Of a stretch of DNA of 64,000 nt, positions 42,752-53,784 are shown one piece after another. How positions within the stretch are numbered: the first letter of the stretch is position 1; every line of letters starts with the position of its first letter. The DNA is from Novosphingobium subterraneum (GTDB taxonomy: Bacteria > Pseudomonadota > Alphaproteobacteria > Sphingomonadales > Sphingomonadaceae). The notes under the pieces were generated by a model. It did not search any database. It had not been told where the DNA came from and saw only the letters and a list, made by a program, of their open reading frames with translations. A program made the translations under genes and the position numbers. The stretch lies in the NCBI RefSeq assembly GCF_000807925.1, contig NZ_JRVC01000004.1:124001-188000 (forward strand). The letters are read 5' to 3'.

Positions 42752-43540
42752 TCAGCCCTGCAGGAGGGCGCGGGTTGCCGCTTCAACGTCTGGCTGACGC
42801 ATGAGGCTTTCACCGACGAGGAACGTGCGCGCGCCGCAACCTTCAAGGCGCAATATGTCGGCGTGGGTGTTGATGCCGCTTTCGGCAACCAGCAAGGTGC
42901 CTTCAGGGGCCAACGGAGCAAGGCGCTCGGTCGTGCCAAGATCGGTCACGAAGCGCTTCAGGTCGCGGTTGTTGACGCCGATCAGGCGCGACTTCAGGCG
43001 GCTCGCGCGCTCCATTTCCTCTTCGTTGTGGACTTCGACCAGCGCATCCATGCCCTGTTCGCGGGCCGCGGCCTCGATCTCGGCCATCTGGCTGTCGGAA
43101 AGACAGGCGGCAATGATCAGGATGGCATCGGCCCCGATGGCGCGCGCTTCAAGGCACTGCCAGGGATCGACCATGAAGTCCTTGCGGATCACCGGCAGTG
43201 TGCAGGCGGCGCGCGCCGCGACGAGATAGTCTTCATGCCCCTGAAAATATGGCGCGTCGGTCAGCACCGAAAGGCAGGCGGCGCCCCCGGCTTCATAGGC
43301 GCGGGCATGGTCTGCAGGGGCGAAATCGGCGCGGATCAGTCCTTTTGAAGGGCTGGCCTTCTTGATCTCGGCGATCAATGCATAGCCGGTCTGCGCGCGG
43401 GCACGCAGTGCCGCCTCGAACCCGCGCGGGGCGCTCTGCTGCGCGGCGCGCGCGGCCAGCTCGCCGATGCTGACAGCGGCCTTGCGGGCGGCGACTTCAA
43501 CGCGCTTGGTGTCGCAGATCTCGGTGAGCTTGTCGGTCAT
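42752..43540 (-). CDS. trpC: Indole-3-glycerol phosphate synthase
   Basis: A 262-residue TIM-barrel enzyme that converts CdRP to indole-3-glycerol phosphate. Family text: [14 protein letters not shown] with the catalytic Lys and Ser, [34 protein letters not shown], and LVAESGI. Normal length. It is the last of the trpE-G-D-C genes on the minus strand, separated from trpD by 156 bases that hold a large inverted repeat. Confidence 0.96.
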   Translation of the reverse strand: MTDKLTEICDTKRVEVAARKAAVSIGELAARAAQQSAPRGFEAALRARAQTGYALIAEIKKASPSKGLIRADFAPADHARAYEAGGAACLSVLTDAPYFQGHEDYLVAARAACTLPVIRKDFMVDPWQCLEARAIGADAILIIAACLSDSQMAEIEAAAREQGMDALVEVHNEEEMERASRLKSRLIGVNNRDLKRFVTDLGTTERLAPLAPEGTLLVAESGINTHADILRLEGCGARTFLVGESLMRQPDVEAATRALLQG

Positions 43541-43598
43541 GGCAGGGGCGCCTTAGCGAGGTTGGGAGGCCGGGGGCAAGTGTGTCTTATGATCTGGC

Positions 43599-43683
43599 AT
43601 CCTTCGACAAGCTCAGGATGAGCGGGGAAGGAGGAGGCAGGATCATCCACAAAGACCCGCTCATCCTGAGCCTGTCGAAGGAT
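43599..43683. repeat. 28-bp inverted repeat between trpD and trpC
   Basis: The arms, 43599 to 43626 and 43656 to 43683, are complementary at 27 of 28 positions around a 29-base loop (core ATCCTTCGACAAGCTCAGGA on the left). Transcribed from either strand it forms a long hairpin. The sequence looks like a dispersed palindromic element of a kind common in sphingomonad genomes, inserted inside the trp operon. Confidence 0.9.
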
Positions 43684-43696
43684 ATCGCGCCGCGCG

Positions 43697-44686
43697 CTAC
43701 TTCAGCGCCGCAATCCAGCAATTGAGCAGCGCGTTGGCCAGGCCCTTGTCGATCGCTTCGGCGGCCTCTTCAACGCCGCCGTGCCAGTCATGCGCCTCAC
43801 CCGCAACGATCAGCGCGGCGGCGGCGTTGAACAGCACCGCGTCACGGTACGGACCTACTTCACCTTGCAGCAGGGCGAGCAAGGCTGCAGCGTTGAAAGC
43901 AGCATCGCCGCCACGAATGGCGTCGACCGGGGTTTGCGGCAGGCCGACATCTTCCGGGCTGACACGGCGCATAAGCACTTCGTGCCCACGCACTTCGGCC
44001 AGTTCATTGCCGCCGGCAAGGCTCAGTTCGTCCAGCCCCTCGTCGCCCGAGATGACCATGCTGTGATCTGTGCCAAGGCGCCGGATTGCTTCGGCATAGA
44101 TCGGTACATAGGCGGGACGCGCAATGCCGACCAGCTGGCGGCGCACGCCTGCCGGATTGGCCAACGGCCCCATCAGGTTGAAGATCGTGCGGCGGCCCAG
44201 TGCCTTGCGGATCGGCATGATGCGGCCCATCGCGGGGTGATGGCGCGCAGCAAAGAGGAAACAGATGCCAAGGTCGGCCAGCGTTTCCTCGGCAGTTTCG
44301 GCGGCGCGATCGAGGTTGAGGCCGAGCGCCTCCAGCGTATCGGCGGCGCCTGCTTTCGAACTCGCCGCGCGGTTGCCATGCTTGGCCACCGGTACCCCGC
44401 ACGCGGCAACAACGAGGCTGACTGCGGTAGAGACGTTGAGCGTGTGATGCCCGTCTCCCCCGGTGCCGCAGACGTCTATGGCGTTGGCGGGTGCGCTGAC
44501 CGGGATCATCCGCGCCCGCATCGCCCGGGCTGCACCGGCAATCTCGCTCGCCGTCTCGCCCCGGTCGGACATTGCGGCGAGGAACTGCGCAATGGCTTCG
44601 TCCGCCACGGTGCCGTCTAGGATTGCTGCGAACGCGGCCTCTGCGTCGGCTTCCTCCAGCGGATGGGTGACGTCAGGCAGGCTCAT
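43697..44686 (-). CDS. trpD: Anthranilate phosphoribosyltransferase
   Basis: A 329-residue enzyme that joins anthranilate and PRPP. Conserved text: [17 protein letters not shown] for pyrophosphate binding, [33 protein letters not shown] and [10 protein letters not shown]. It overlaps trpG by 4 bases (ATGA). Normal length. Confidence 0.96.
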   Translation of the reverse strand: MSLPDVTHPLEEADAEAAFAAILDGTVADEAIAQFLAAMSDRGETASEIAGAARAMRARMIPVSAPANAIDVCGTGGDGHHTLNVSTAVSLVVAACGVPVAKHGNRAASSKAGAADTLEALGLNLDRAAETAEETLADLGICFLFAARHHPAMGRIMPIRKALGRRTIFNLMGPLANPAGVRRQLVGIARPAYVPIYAEAIRRLGTDHSMVISGDEGLDELSLAGGNELAEVRGHEVLMRRVSPEDVGLPQTPVDAIRGGDAAFNAAALLALLQGEVGPYRDAVLFNAAAALIVAGEAHDWHGGVEEAAEAIDKGLANALLNCWIAALK

Positions 44687-45270
44687 GCCGGAAGCGGGTT
44701 GGTCTTGATGCCGCAGAGCTTCAGGAAATTCGCGACCATCGCATGGCCGTGCTCGGTGGCGATGCTTTCCGGATGGAACTGCACGCCGTGGATCGGCAGC
44801 GAGGTGTGGCGAAAGCCCATGACGTGCGTGTCATCCGACCGCGCGTTGACTTCGAGGCAATCGGGAATGTCGGTCACGATCAGCGAGTGATAGCGCGTGG
44901 CGATGAACGGCGAGGGCAGACCCTCGAACACGCCGGTGCCATCATGGGTGACCGGCGAGGTCTTCCCGTGCATCAACCCACCGCGCACGACCTTGCCGCC
45001 GAAGTACTGCCCGATCGACTGGTGGCCAAGGCACACGCCGAGCAACGGCACTTTCGCATCCGCCGCCGCGCCGACCAGATCAAGGCTCACCCCCGCCTCG
45101 TTGGGCGTGCAGGGACCGGGCGAAAGCAGGAACCCCTGCGCCCCGGTCCTGATCGCCTGTTCGGCGGTGAGCGCATCATTGCGCACGACTTCAACCTCCG
45201 CGCCCATCTCCATGAGGTAATGGACGAGGTTCCAGGTAAAGCTGTCGTAGTTGTCGATGACGAGGATCAT
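44683..45270 (-). CDS. trpG: Anthranilate synthase, glutamine amidotransferase component
   Basis: A 195-residue class I amidotransferase. Opening [16 protein letters not shown]; the oxyanion loop [13 protein letters not shown]; nucleophile Cys in [11 protein letters not shown]; the His/Glu pair in [14 protein letters not shown]. It supplies ammonia to TrpE. It may also serve p-aminobenzoate synthesis. It overlaps trpE and trpD by 4 bases each. Confidence 0.96.
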   Translation of the reverse strand: MILVIDNYDSFTWNLVHYLMEMGAEVEVVRNDALTAEQAIRTGAQGFLLSPGPCTPNEAGVSLDLVGAAADAKVPLLGVCLGHQSIGQYFGGKVVRGGLMHGKTSPVTHDGTGVFEGLPSPFIATRYHSLIVTDIPDCLEVNARSDDTHVMGFRHTSLPIHGVQFHPESIATEHGHAMVANFLKLCGIKTNPLPA

Positions 45271-46805
45271 TGGCCAAACTTCGCTTCTGTTGCCACCCGC
45301 ACAGCCTCACGCGCCGCTGCGAACAATGCGCCCGATTTCAGCTCGCACTCGCGCTGTTCGTATTCGGGGTTGCTGTCGGCCACGATGCCAGCGCCCGCCT
45401 GCGCGTGGAGGACGCCGTCCTTTATCACGCCGGTGCGCAGGACGATGCAGCTGTCGATCGAACCGTCAGGCGCGAAGTAGCCGACGCCGCCGGCATAGGC
45501 GCCGCGTGTTTCGGGTTCCAACTCGGCGATGATCTCGCATGCGCGGACCTTTGGCGCGCCGCTGACAGTGCCGGCCGGGAAGCCCGCGAACAGGGCGTCG
45601 ACGCTGTCAGCCCGGTTCGTGTCGAGCTGGCCGACCACGTTCGAGACGATGTGCATGACGTGGCTGTAGCGCTCGACAGTATAGCTTTCAGTGACCTTGA
45701 CCGTACCTGCCTTGGCCACGCGGCCGACATCGTTGCGGCCGAGGTCGAGCAGCATGAGGTGTTCGGCGCGTTCCTTGGGATCGTCGAGCAGGCTCAACTC
45801 GTTGGCGCGGTCTTCCTCTGGCGTCTTCCCGCGCGGGCGGGTGCCGGCAATCGGGCGGATCGTCACTTCGCCATCGCGGATGCGGACCAGAATTTCCGGG
45901 CTCGATCCAGTCAGCGCGAAGCCCGGCATGTCGAGGAAATAGAGGAAGGGCGAGGGGTTGATGCGGCGCAGGGCGCGGTAGAGTGCGATCGGCGGCAGGG
46001 GGAAGGGCGCGGTGAAGCGCTGGGCCAGTACGACCTGGAAAATGTCGCCTGCCTCGATGTAGTCCTTCGCGGCACTCACCATGCGCGCATAGTTGGCGGC
46101 AGGCATGACGGGTTGCGGGGTCACGTCCACCGCCTCGGCCAGACGGGCATCGGCCGGAACAGGCTCCGCCAGCTTGCACAAGGCGTTGTCGATGCGTTCG
46201 GCCGCGGCTTCAAGCAGCCGCTCGGGCGCGCCGCCTTCGGCCCAGACCGGGGCTATGGCGAAGAGTTCGTCGGACAGGCGGTCGAACACCAGCACCACGG
46301 TGGGGCGGGTGAACAGCATGTCGGGCAGGACAAGGTCGCTCTGCGGAGCACGCGGCAACTTCTCGACAAGGCCGATCGTCTCGTAGCCGAAATAGCCGAC
46401 AAGACAGGCCAGCGCCGACGGAAGCGCGGCAGGAACATCGATCCGGCAGGCAGCGACAAGGGCCCTCAGCTCTGCAAGTGCGTCGCCGGGAAGCGGCGCG
46501 AAGGCGGCCTTGTCGTGCCGCCAGATGCGATTGATCTCGGCGCGTGTGCCGGTGGCGCGGAACACCAGATCCGGGTCGATGCCGAGCAGGCTGTACCGTC
46601 CCCGCACTTCGCCGCCTTGCACGGATTCGAGCAGGAAATCGCCCCGCCCGCTCTCCATGAGCTTCAGCGCGGCGCCCACGGGAGTCTCGGTATCGACAAT
46701 CAGCTTGCGCCAGATCAGCGCAGGCTTTCCGGCAGACAGCTGCGAAAGCGCAGCCTCATGGTTCTCGGGGAGTGCGACGGCAGTTTCGGCGAGGTCGATG
46801 GTCAT
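45267..46805 (-). CDS. trpE: Anthranilate synthase component I
   Basis: A 512-residue chorismate-using enzyme. The C-terminal catalytic domain has [55 protein letters not shown]-like text ([10 protein letters not shown]), [14 protein letters not shown], and [13 protein letters not shown]. The N-terminal region, expected to bind tryptophan for feedback, is present (LLESVQGG). It starts five bases after ppiD ends, so the two share a transcript. No leader peptide or attenuator was found. Confidence 0.95.
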   Translation of the reverse strand: MTIDLAETAVALPENHEAALSQLSAGKPALIWRKLIVDTETPVGAALKLMESGRGDFLLESVQGGEVRGRYSLLGIDPDLVFRATGTRAEINRIWRHDKAAFAPLPGDALAELRALVAACRIDVPAALPSALACLVGYFGYETIGLVEKLPRAPQSDLVLPDMLFTRPTVVLVFDRLSDELFAIAPVWAEGGAPERLLEAAAERIDNALCKLAEPVPADARLAEAVDVTPQPVMPAANYARMVSAAKDYIEAGDIFQVVLAQRFTAPFPLPPIALYRALRRINPSPFLYFLDMPGFALTGSSPEILVRIRDGEVTIRPIAGTRPRGKTPEEDRANELSLLDDPKERAEHLMLLDLGRNDVGRVAKAGTVKVTESYTVERYSHVMHIVSNVVGQLDTNRADSVDALFAGFPAGTVSGAPKVRACEIIAELEPETRGAYAGGVGYFAPDGSIDSCIVLRTGVIKDGVLHAQAGAGIVADSNPEYEQRECELKSGALFAAAREAVRVATEAKFGQ

Positions 46806-46810
46806 GGGAT

Positions 46811-48751
46811 TTACTGGGCGTTGCTGCCGGTCAGCTGGTCACGGACGGCCTTGATCCCGGCGTCGTTCCGTTCGACTCCAACATCCTTGCGGATCGCCAG
46901 GCGGAGCTGCTCGGCATATTCGCCGCCGGCATCCTGTCCGAAGGAGCGGGCAGCCTGCTGGAAGATCTGGTCGCCGCGCTTGACCTGGCCGAGGACGATT
47001 TCCTTGAGCGAAACGACGTACCAGCCGCCGTTGTTCGGCCCTTCGAGCCGCTTGTTGCTGCCCTTGGCCATGGCAAACATCAGCGCAAGCGGTGCAGGAA
47101 CCTGTCCCTGCATTTGGGTAAGCGCCTGACGCGGCAGGTCCACGGGCTGAGGAGCGGGCAGAGCGGCGCCGGCGAGCTTGAGAGCTTCGGCCAGCGGCGT
47201 GCCCTTGTTCAATGCTGCCAGGATCTTGTCGCTGGCAGCCTTGGCTTTCGCTGCGCCCTGCTGAACGGCCCAGTCCCGGGCAACGACGCTCTTGATCTGA
47301 TCCAGCGGGGCGGGCGTGGCGGCGACGAGCTGGCCGACATCGTAAACGGCAAACTTCTCGCCAGGCTTGATCTCTGCCAGCTGGGCTTCGCCTTCGCGCT
47401 CCATCGAAAACGCGGCCTGAACCAACGGGGCGATGTCGGCAGACACCTTCTCGTCCTGCTTGCCGAACACGCTGCCATTCGCTGTCAGCGGAGCCGTGGT
47501 GGAGACGGTCAGGTTCAGCGTCTTGGCGATATCGGCAAGGCCGGTGCCATTGTCGATTTCCTGCTCGACCTGTGCGGCAAGATCGGACAGCGCTGCGCGG
47601 CGCTTTTCTAGGGTCAGGGCCGCGACGATCTCGGGGCGCGCCTGTTCGAGAGTCTTTCCGGCATTGCGCTTGACGGCATCGACCTTGAGTACATGCCAGC
47701 CGAGGCCCGACTTCGCAGGTGTTGCCAGCGTGCCCGAAGCCGCGGCGAATGCGGCATCGGATACGGCACGCGACGTCTGGTTGGCGAGGGTATCGCGTGT
47801 CTGATCGGCAAGCTTGCTGGCGACCAGGCCCTTGGCACGAGCGGCATTGTCGAGCGAGCCGTTGGCGCCGACTTCTGCGGCAAGCGCCTTGGCAGCGGCC
47901 TCGGTAGGGACAATGACCTGCGTTACCGAGCGTTGTTCGGATGCGGAGTAGACTGCGCTGTTGAGCTTGTAGCGCTGGGCCACTTCGGCGTCGCTGGGCG
48001 CTGCCACGGTCTTCAGGCTCGCCTCGTCAACGATCGCATAGCGGATCGTGCGGCGTTCGGGCTGCATGTAGCGGCTCTTGTTGGCGTTGTAGAACGCGGC
48101 AAGAGTGCTGTCGGCCGGGGGCGACGTCGGCGCAAAGGCGAGCGATGGCACCGAAACGATCGTGCCGACGCGCTTCTCCGTCAGCAGCGCAGCATAGCGC
48201 TGGACCGCTTCGTCAGCCATCTGGGCGCCGAATGCAGCTGGCAACAGGATCTGGCGGGCCAGCAGGCCCTGACCGAGATCCTTGCGGACGTCCTTGTCTG
48301 TCAGGCCGCGCTGGGCGAGCAGCTGCTCATAGGCCGACTGGCTGAACTTGCCATCAGGACCCTGGAAGGCCGGGATCTTGGTGATTTCGCTGTCGATCAG
48401 GCGATCACCTGCCATCAGACCATGCTCGCGGCCCCACTCGGCCATGGCCAGCCTGTCTGTCAGGCCGGTGAGCACGGTGTCCATGCCACCAGCGTCGAGG
48501 AATTGCTTCATCGTCAGGCCGGGCTGCTTCTGCCGTTCCTGCTCGAACGCGTTGGTCAGCGCCTTGCCGAGTTCAGCCGTGCCGATGCGATTGGAGCCGA
48601 CCTTGGCAGCGCGATCGCCACCGGCGATTCCGCCAAAGCCACTGCCGGTGACGTCGGCACTGGCGAATGCCAGCGCGATCAGGCCAAGAAAGATCAGGGC
48701 AACGGCAACGCCGATGCGCGACTTGAGGAACGAGCGGAAAAAGCCGAGCAT
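46811..48751 (-). CDS. ppiD: Periplasmic folding factor, PpiD/SurA-type
   Basis: A 646-residue protein. The ATG at 48751 gives MLGFFRSFLKSRIGVAVALIFLGLIALAFAS, one membrane anchor near the N-terminus, as in PpiD. A SurA-like chaperone part covers about residues 40 to 230, a parvulin-like domain about 240 to 380 (GLGWHVLKVDAVK is its typical end), and a second weaker parvulin-like region lies before the C-terminus. It helps fold secreted and outer-membrane proteins. In alphaproteobacteria it usually precedes trpE, as here. Confidence 0.88.
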   Translation of the reverse strand: MLGFFRSFLKSRIGVAVALIFLGLIALAFASADVTGSGFGGIAGGDRAAKVGSNRIGTAELGKALTNAFEQERQKQPGLTMKQFLDAGGMDTVLTGLTDRLAMAEWGREHGLMAGDRLIDSEITKIPAFQGPDGKFSQSAYEQLLAQRGLTDKDVRKDLGQGLLARQILLPAAFGAQMADEAVQRYAALLTEKRVGTIVSVPSLAFAPTSPPADSTLAAFYNANKSRYMQPERRTIRYAIVDEASLKTVAAPSDAEVAQRYKLNSAVYSASEQRSVTQVIVPTEAAAKALAAEVGANGSLDNAARAKGLVASKLADQTRDTLANQTSRAVSDAAFAAASGTLATPAKSGLGWHVLKVDAVKRNAGKTLEQARPEIVAALTLEKRRAALSDLAAQVEQEIDNGTGLADIAKTLNLTVSTTAPLTANGSVFGKQDEKVSADIAPLVQAAFSMEREGEAQLAEIKPGEKFAVYDVGQLVAATPAPLDQIKSVVARDWAVQQGAAKAKAASDKILAALNKGTPLAEALKLAGAALPAPQPVDLPRQALTQMQGQVPAPLALMFAMAKGSNKRLEGPNNGGWYVVSLKEIVLGQVKRGDQIFQQAARSFGQDAGGEYAEQLRLAIRKDVGVERNDAGIKAVRDQLTGSNAQ

Positions 48752-49032
48752 TTGTGTAGTTCGTCTCTCGTCTGGGCACGGCAACGCACCCGAAGGTTCG
48801 GTTAGCGGTTGCCTTAGGAGGCAAACGCAATTCTCGCAATGGCTCCATGCCATCGATCGTCGCGCAATAGGTCGCGTGTGGCAGCGGCGCCTGCGGCAAC
48901 CGGCGCTATGCCCGCTTATGCGATCAGGCGTTTTGCAGAATCAGTCCGGGTTTGATAGCCGCGCCGACGAAGCAGGGCGATCGATGTCCTGCAACCGATT
49001 GTATCTGCGAAATTCAGGGGAACGCGCCGATC
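48752..49032. other. Divergent gap between ppiD and tpiA
   Basis: 281 bases that must contain promoters for ppiD (left) and the tpiA operon (right). Only scattered GC-rich dyads are seen; no certain promoter or operator was identified. Confidence 0.4.
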
Positions 49033-49803
49033 ATGCCGCACCGTCCTTACATTGTAGGCAACTGGAAGATGAACGGGACGCGCGCCATGCTCGCCGAAGC
49101 GCGGGCGATTGACCGGGCGGCAGGGCGCTATCCGGACGTTCAGGTTGCCATTGCCCCTCCGTTCACCCTGATTGGCGCTCTTCGCGAGGCGGTGAGCGCA
49201 ATGGGGGTTGGCGGGCAGGATTGCCATGTCAACGCAAAGGGCGCGCACACCGGCGACGTCTCTGCGCAAATGCTGGTCGATACCGGAGCCGACTTCGTGA
49301 TCGTCGGGCACAGCGAACGTCGCAAGGACCATGGCGAAGGCGACGACCTGATAAAGGCGAAGGCCGAAGCCGCACTTGCTGCCGGGCTCGGAATCATCGT
49401 CTGCGTGGGTGAGACGCTTGAAGAGCGCGATGGCGGAAAGGCCGAAGCGGTCGTTTCCGCTCAGGTCACTGCCTCGATGCCGGACGCCGATGCTGCTGCA
49501 GACGCAGTAGCGTCAGGCAAGGTGGCGGTTGCCTATGAGCCGGTCTGGGCGATTGGGACCGGGCGCGTGGCCGAAGTTGCAGACGTTGTCGCCATGCATG
49601 CCCAGATTCGCCAGCAACTGCTTGCTCTCTACGGCGAGATCGGTGCGAAGGTGCGCATCCTTTATGGCGGTTCGGTCAACGCCGGAAACGCCAGGGACTT
49701 GCTTGCTGCAGAAGGCGTGGGCGGTGCGCTGGTCGGCGGGGCGAGCCTGACGGCTGAAGCTTTCCTGCCGATCGTGGCCGCGGCCGACAACGGAGAGGCT
49801 TGA
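49033..49803 (+). CDS. tpiA: Triosephosphate isomerase
   Basis: A 256-residue TIM-barrel enzyme interconverting dihydroxyacetone phosphate and glyceraldehyde 3-phosphate. The start ATG at 49033 gives the standard PYIVGNWKMNGT (substrate Lys). The catalytic His is in VGHSERR, the catalytic Glu in VAYEPVWAIGTGR (flexible loop), and phosphate is held by LYGGSV and LVGGASL. Normal length. secG and pyrG follow on the same strand. Confidence 0.96.
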   Translation: MPHRPYIVGNWKMNGTRAMLAEARAIDRAAGRYPDVQVAIAPPFTLIGALREAVSAMGVGGQDCHVNAKGAHTGDVSAQMLVDTGADFVIVGHSERRKDHGEGDDLIKAKAEAALAAGLGIIVCVGETLEERDGGKAEAVVSAQVTASMPDADAAADAVASGKVAVAYEPVWAIGTGRVAEVADVVAMHAQIRQQLLALYGEIGAKVRILYGGSVNAGNARDLLAAEGVGGALVGGASLTAEAFLPIVAAADNGEA

Positions 49804-49892
49804 GCGCCGCAACGCGCGGGTTGCGCCGACGGCGCAGCAAGCCTACATGCCGCTCAAGATTCCCGCGCGGTTTCGCGCACGAGGTGTGATTC

Positions 49893-50282
49893 ATGTCGTT
49901 GTTCATTTTTCTAACCGTGGTCCAGGCCATTGTCGCAGCGCTGCTGGTGGTCGTGATCCTGATGCAGAAGTCCGAGGGCGGTGGCCTGGGCGTGGGCGGA
50001 AGCCCGGCCGGCTTCATGTCGGCTCGCGGTGCGGCTGACTTCATGACGCGGTTGACGACGATTCTCGCCACAGCCTTTGTCGTGCTCAGCATTGCTCTGG
50101 CTGCTCTTGCGGTTGGCACGAACTCGAGCCGCGAGATTGATACTTCGCTGGAGCGCACCACGCCCGTGCAGAACGCACCGGCGGCGGATCCCCTGGCTCC
50201 GGCGCAGGGCGCGCAGCCTGGCACGGCTCCGGTCCAGTCGGCCCCGGCCAATGATCCGCTGAACGGCGCCGCCGGCCAGTAA
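49893..50282 (+). CDS. secG: Protein-export membrane protein SecG
   Basis: A 129-residue SecYEG subunit. Two hydrophobic helices (FIFLTVVQAIVAALLVVVILMQ and ILATAFVVLSIALAALAV) flank the conserved cytoplasmic loop QKSEGGGLGVGGSPAGFMSARG. The C-terminal 50 residues are an Ala/Pro-rich tail found in many alphaproteobacterial SecG proteins. A terminator-like hairpin follows. Confidence 0.94.
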   Translation: MSLFIFLTVVQAIVAALLVVVILMQKSEGGGLGVGGSPAGFMSARGAADFMTRLTTILATAFVVLSIALAALAVGTNSSREIDTSLERTTPVQNAPAADPLAPAQGAQPGTAPVQSAPANDPLNGAAGQ

Positions 50283-50309
50283 ACGGAATACCGCAGAGCG
50301 GCTCGCCGC

Positions 50310-50348
50310 CCCGCGACCGGACAGGTCGCGGGTCGGTTATCGTTTTGC
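50310..50348 (+). terminator. Terminator after secG
   Basis: CCCGCGACC pairs with GGTCGCGGG around a 5-base loop, followed at a distance by CGTTTTGCTTT. Confidence 0.75.
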
Positions 50349-50423
50349 TTTCGTCCAAGGCTTGTGGATTGTGGCGAAGATTGCAGCCGCAACCGCTTGC
50401 CTAGTTGCAACTTCTGACGCTAA

Positions 50424-52067
<1,644 letters not shown>

Positions 52068-52139
52068 AAGCTCTTAAGGGACTGGTCATGGCGAGGTTTC
52101 CCTGATTATCTGCGCTGCAGCAATCTGGGGGACCTCGAC

Positions 52140-52829
52140 ATGGATGCGGCCAAGCTGGCTGAAGCGCTGACGGCACAAAGTCTTTTCGCGGACTGCGAAC
52201 CGGCCGAGCTGTCCGATATCATCGCGCGTGGCCAGGTCCGCCAGTTCAAGCCAGGGCAGGAGTTGATGGCGCAAGGTGAAGAGGGCAAGACTCTCTTCAT
52301 CATTCTCAAGGGGCTCGCGCGGGTCAGCATGCTGGCGGCAAACGGGCGCGAGATCATCCTCGACTATGCCGAGCCCGGCCATGTCCTGGGCGAGATCGCC
52401 TTTCTCGATGGCGGGGATCGCACCGCCACGGTCGAAGCCATCGAGCCGATCGAGGCGCTGATCCTTACCCGCGGGGCCTTTGGCGATATCATCGACAAGC
52501 ACAAGGGGCTGGCCCTGCGCCTGCTCAAGGCGATGGCGCGCCGGTTGCGGCAGAACAACGCCGTGATCGAGGCCGACCGGGCCTACACATCCGGGCCAAG
52601 GCTGGCGCGTTTCCTGTTGCGCCTGATGATGGGGGACACGTCTGACACCGGCAATCAGCTCAAGATTGCGCTGAGCCAGGGCGAACTCGGAAACTTTGCC
52701 GGCATGTCGCGCGAACAGATCAATCGCCAGCTTTCCGCCTGGGTCGACAATGGCATCATTGCCCTGAAAGGCGGGCGCGTGACCATTCTTGATCGCGAGG
52801 CGCTGATAGACGTGGCCGAAGCCTGGTGA
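52140..52829 (+). CDS. Crp/Fnr-family transcriptional regulator
   Basis: A 229-residue regulator. The cyclic-nucleotide-binding-like domain covers residues about 15 to 130 (FKPGQELMAQGEEGKTLFIILKG, then PGHVLGEIAFLDGGDRTATVEA). The long dimer helix is followed by a winged helix (LSQGELGNFAGMSREQINRQLSAW). No cysteine cluster for an Fnr-type iron-sulfur site is visible, so it is closer to Crp-like proteins; the ligand is unknown. It is separated from pyrG by 72 bases and probably transcribed by its own promoter. Confidence 0.88.
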   Translation: MDAAKLAEALTAQSLFADCEPAELSDIIARGQVRQFKPGQELMAQGEEGKTLFIILKGLARVSMLAANGREIILDYAEPGHVLGEIAFLDGGDRTATVEAIEPIEALILTRGAFGDIIDKHKGLALRLLKAMARRLRQNNAVIEADRAYTSGPRLARFLLRLMMGDTSDTGNQLKIALSQGELGNFAGMSREQINRQLSAWVDNGIIALKGGRVTILDREALIDVAEAW

Positions 52830-52835
52830 TTCAGA

Positions 52836-52871
52836 AAGAGCGGACCGTACCGGCCCGCTCTTCCCTGTTTT
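52836..52871. terminator. Terminator between convergent crp-like and hsp20 genes
   Basis: AAGAGCGG pairs with CCGCTCTT, then CCCTGTTTTT on the plus strand. On the minus strand the hairpin lies just after the hsp20 stop, so it may serve both genes. Confidence 0.75.
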
Positions 52872-52883
52872 TCCTGTGAGAGA

Positions 52884-53345
52884 TCAAGCGGCGGCGGTAT
52901 TGTCGCCTTCGATCACCTTGAGCTGGTTCTGCGCGCCGATCAGCACCTTCTTGGGCTTCATCGCCTCGGGCACTTCGCGCACGAGATCGATGGTCAGCAG
53001 GCCGTCGGCAAGGTCTGCGGCTTCAACGCGGACGAAATCGGCGAGTTCGAAGCGACGCTCGAAACCGCGGTTTGCGATGCCGACATGCAGGAATTCGCGG
53101 TCCTGCGGTTCGGGGCGCTGGCCCTTTACCACGAGCAGGTTCTGCTGGGCGGTGATGTCGATGTCCTCGGCCTTGAATCCGGCGACCGCCAGCGTGATGC
53201 GGTAGGCATCTTCGCCGCTACGCTCGATATTGAAGGGCGGATAATTGTCACCGGCATTGGCGCGGGCCTGGCGTTCAAGCAGGTCGAACAGGCGGTCGAA
53301 GCCCACGGTGGTGCGGCGATAGGGGGTAAAGTCAAAACGGTTCAT
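52884..53345 (-). CDS. Small heat-shock protein, Hsp20/IbpA family
   Basis: A 153-residue alpha-crystallin-type chaperone that holds unfolding proteins during heat stress. The ATG at 53345 follows AGAGGA at eight bases. Opening MNRFDFTPYRRTTVGFDRLFDLL, then YPPFNIERSGEDAYRITLAVAGF (alpha-crystallin domain), and ADLADGLLTIDLVREVPE with the family's GxLxI-like segment. The 5' leader carries a ROSE-type thermometer and a sigma-32-like promoter, so expression should rise with temperature at both transcription and translation. Confidence 0.92.
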   Translation of the reverse strand: MNRFDFTPYRRTTVGFDRLFDLLERQARANAGDNYPPFNIERSGEDAYRITLAVAGFKAEDIDITAQQNLLVVKGQRPEPQDREFLHVGIANRGFERRFELADFVRVEAADLADGLLTIDLVREVPEAMKPKKVLIGAQNQLKVIEGDNTAAA

Positions 53346-53400
53346 GGCAATATCCTCTGATAGAGCAATCTGCACTTGCCTTTGCGAACCCGGAACCCGG
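53346..53400 (-). promoter_or_regulatory. ROSE-type RNA thermometer in the hsp20 leader
   Basis: In the minus-strand transcript TTGCTCT is followed after three bases by the Shine-Dalgarno region AGAGGAT (core at plus-strand 53352 to 53368). The pairing leaves one G-G mismatch flanked by C-G and U-A pairs and a terminal U-U mismatch, the known hallmark of ROSE elements, in which a UUGCU motif masks the AGGA box until heat opens it. The start codon lies seven bases downstream. Known from rhizobial and other proteobacterial hsp20 leaders; the match is by pattern, not alignment. Confidence 0.72.
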
Positions 53401-53468
53401 CGCCCGCATCGGCGGTTTTACGAACGTATTCGTGATCAGGCCCGGCTTGCGGCGCATGACACGAAAAC

Positions 53469-53499
53469 CCATGTGTGTTAGCGAAAACCGCATTTCAAG
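53469..53499 (-). promoter_or_regulatory. Sigma-32 (RpoH)-like promoter of hsp20
   Basis: A perfect CTTGAAA -35 box (53493 to 53499 on the minus strand) is followed after 16 bases by ACACATGG as a poor -10. Start of transcription would give a leader of about 115 bases, long enough for the ROSE structure. Confidence 0.55.
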
Positions 53500-53517
53500 A
53501 CCCAGATAGAGGTACCG

Positions 53518-53784
53518 ATGTCCGATACGCCCAAGGTCGAAGTCTATACGAAGTGGGGTTGCCCCTACTGCGCGCGTGCCAAGCAGTTGCTGGACAGCAA
53601 GGGCGTGTCCTACGAAGAATTCGATGTGACGATGGGCGGACCCAAGAAGGCGGAAATGCTGGAACGCGCTCCCGGCCATACCACCGTCCCGTCGATCTTC
53701 ATCGATGGCATTCATGTTGGCGGATCCGATGATCTTGCCGCGCTCAATGCGCAGGGCAAGCTGGACATGATGCTCGGAAAGTGA
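53518..53784 (+). CDS. grxC: Glutaredoxin (GrxC type)
   Basis: An 88-residue thiol-disulfide oxidoreductase with the dithiol motif CPYC in TKWGCPYCARAKQLL, plus HTTVPSIFIDGIHVGGSDDL for glutathione binding. It reduces protein disulfides and mixed disulfides with glutathione. The nitrilase-like gene starts inside its stop codon (GTGA), forming a three-gene operon with DUF1178. It is divergent from hsp20, whose promoter lies just upstream of its ATG. Confidence 0.93.
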   Translation: MSDTPKVEVYTKWGCPYCARAKQLLDSKGVSYEEFDVTMGGPKKAEMLERAPGHTTVPSIFIDGIHVGGSDDLAALNAQGKLDMMLGK

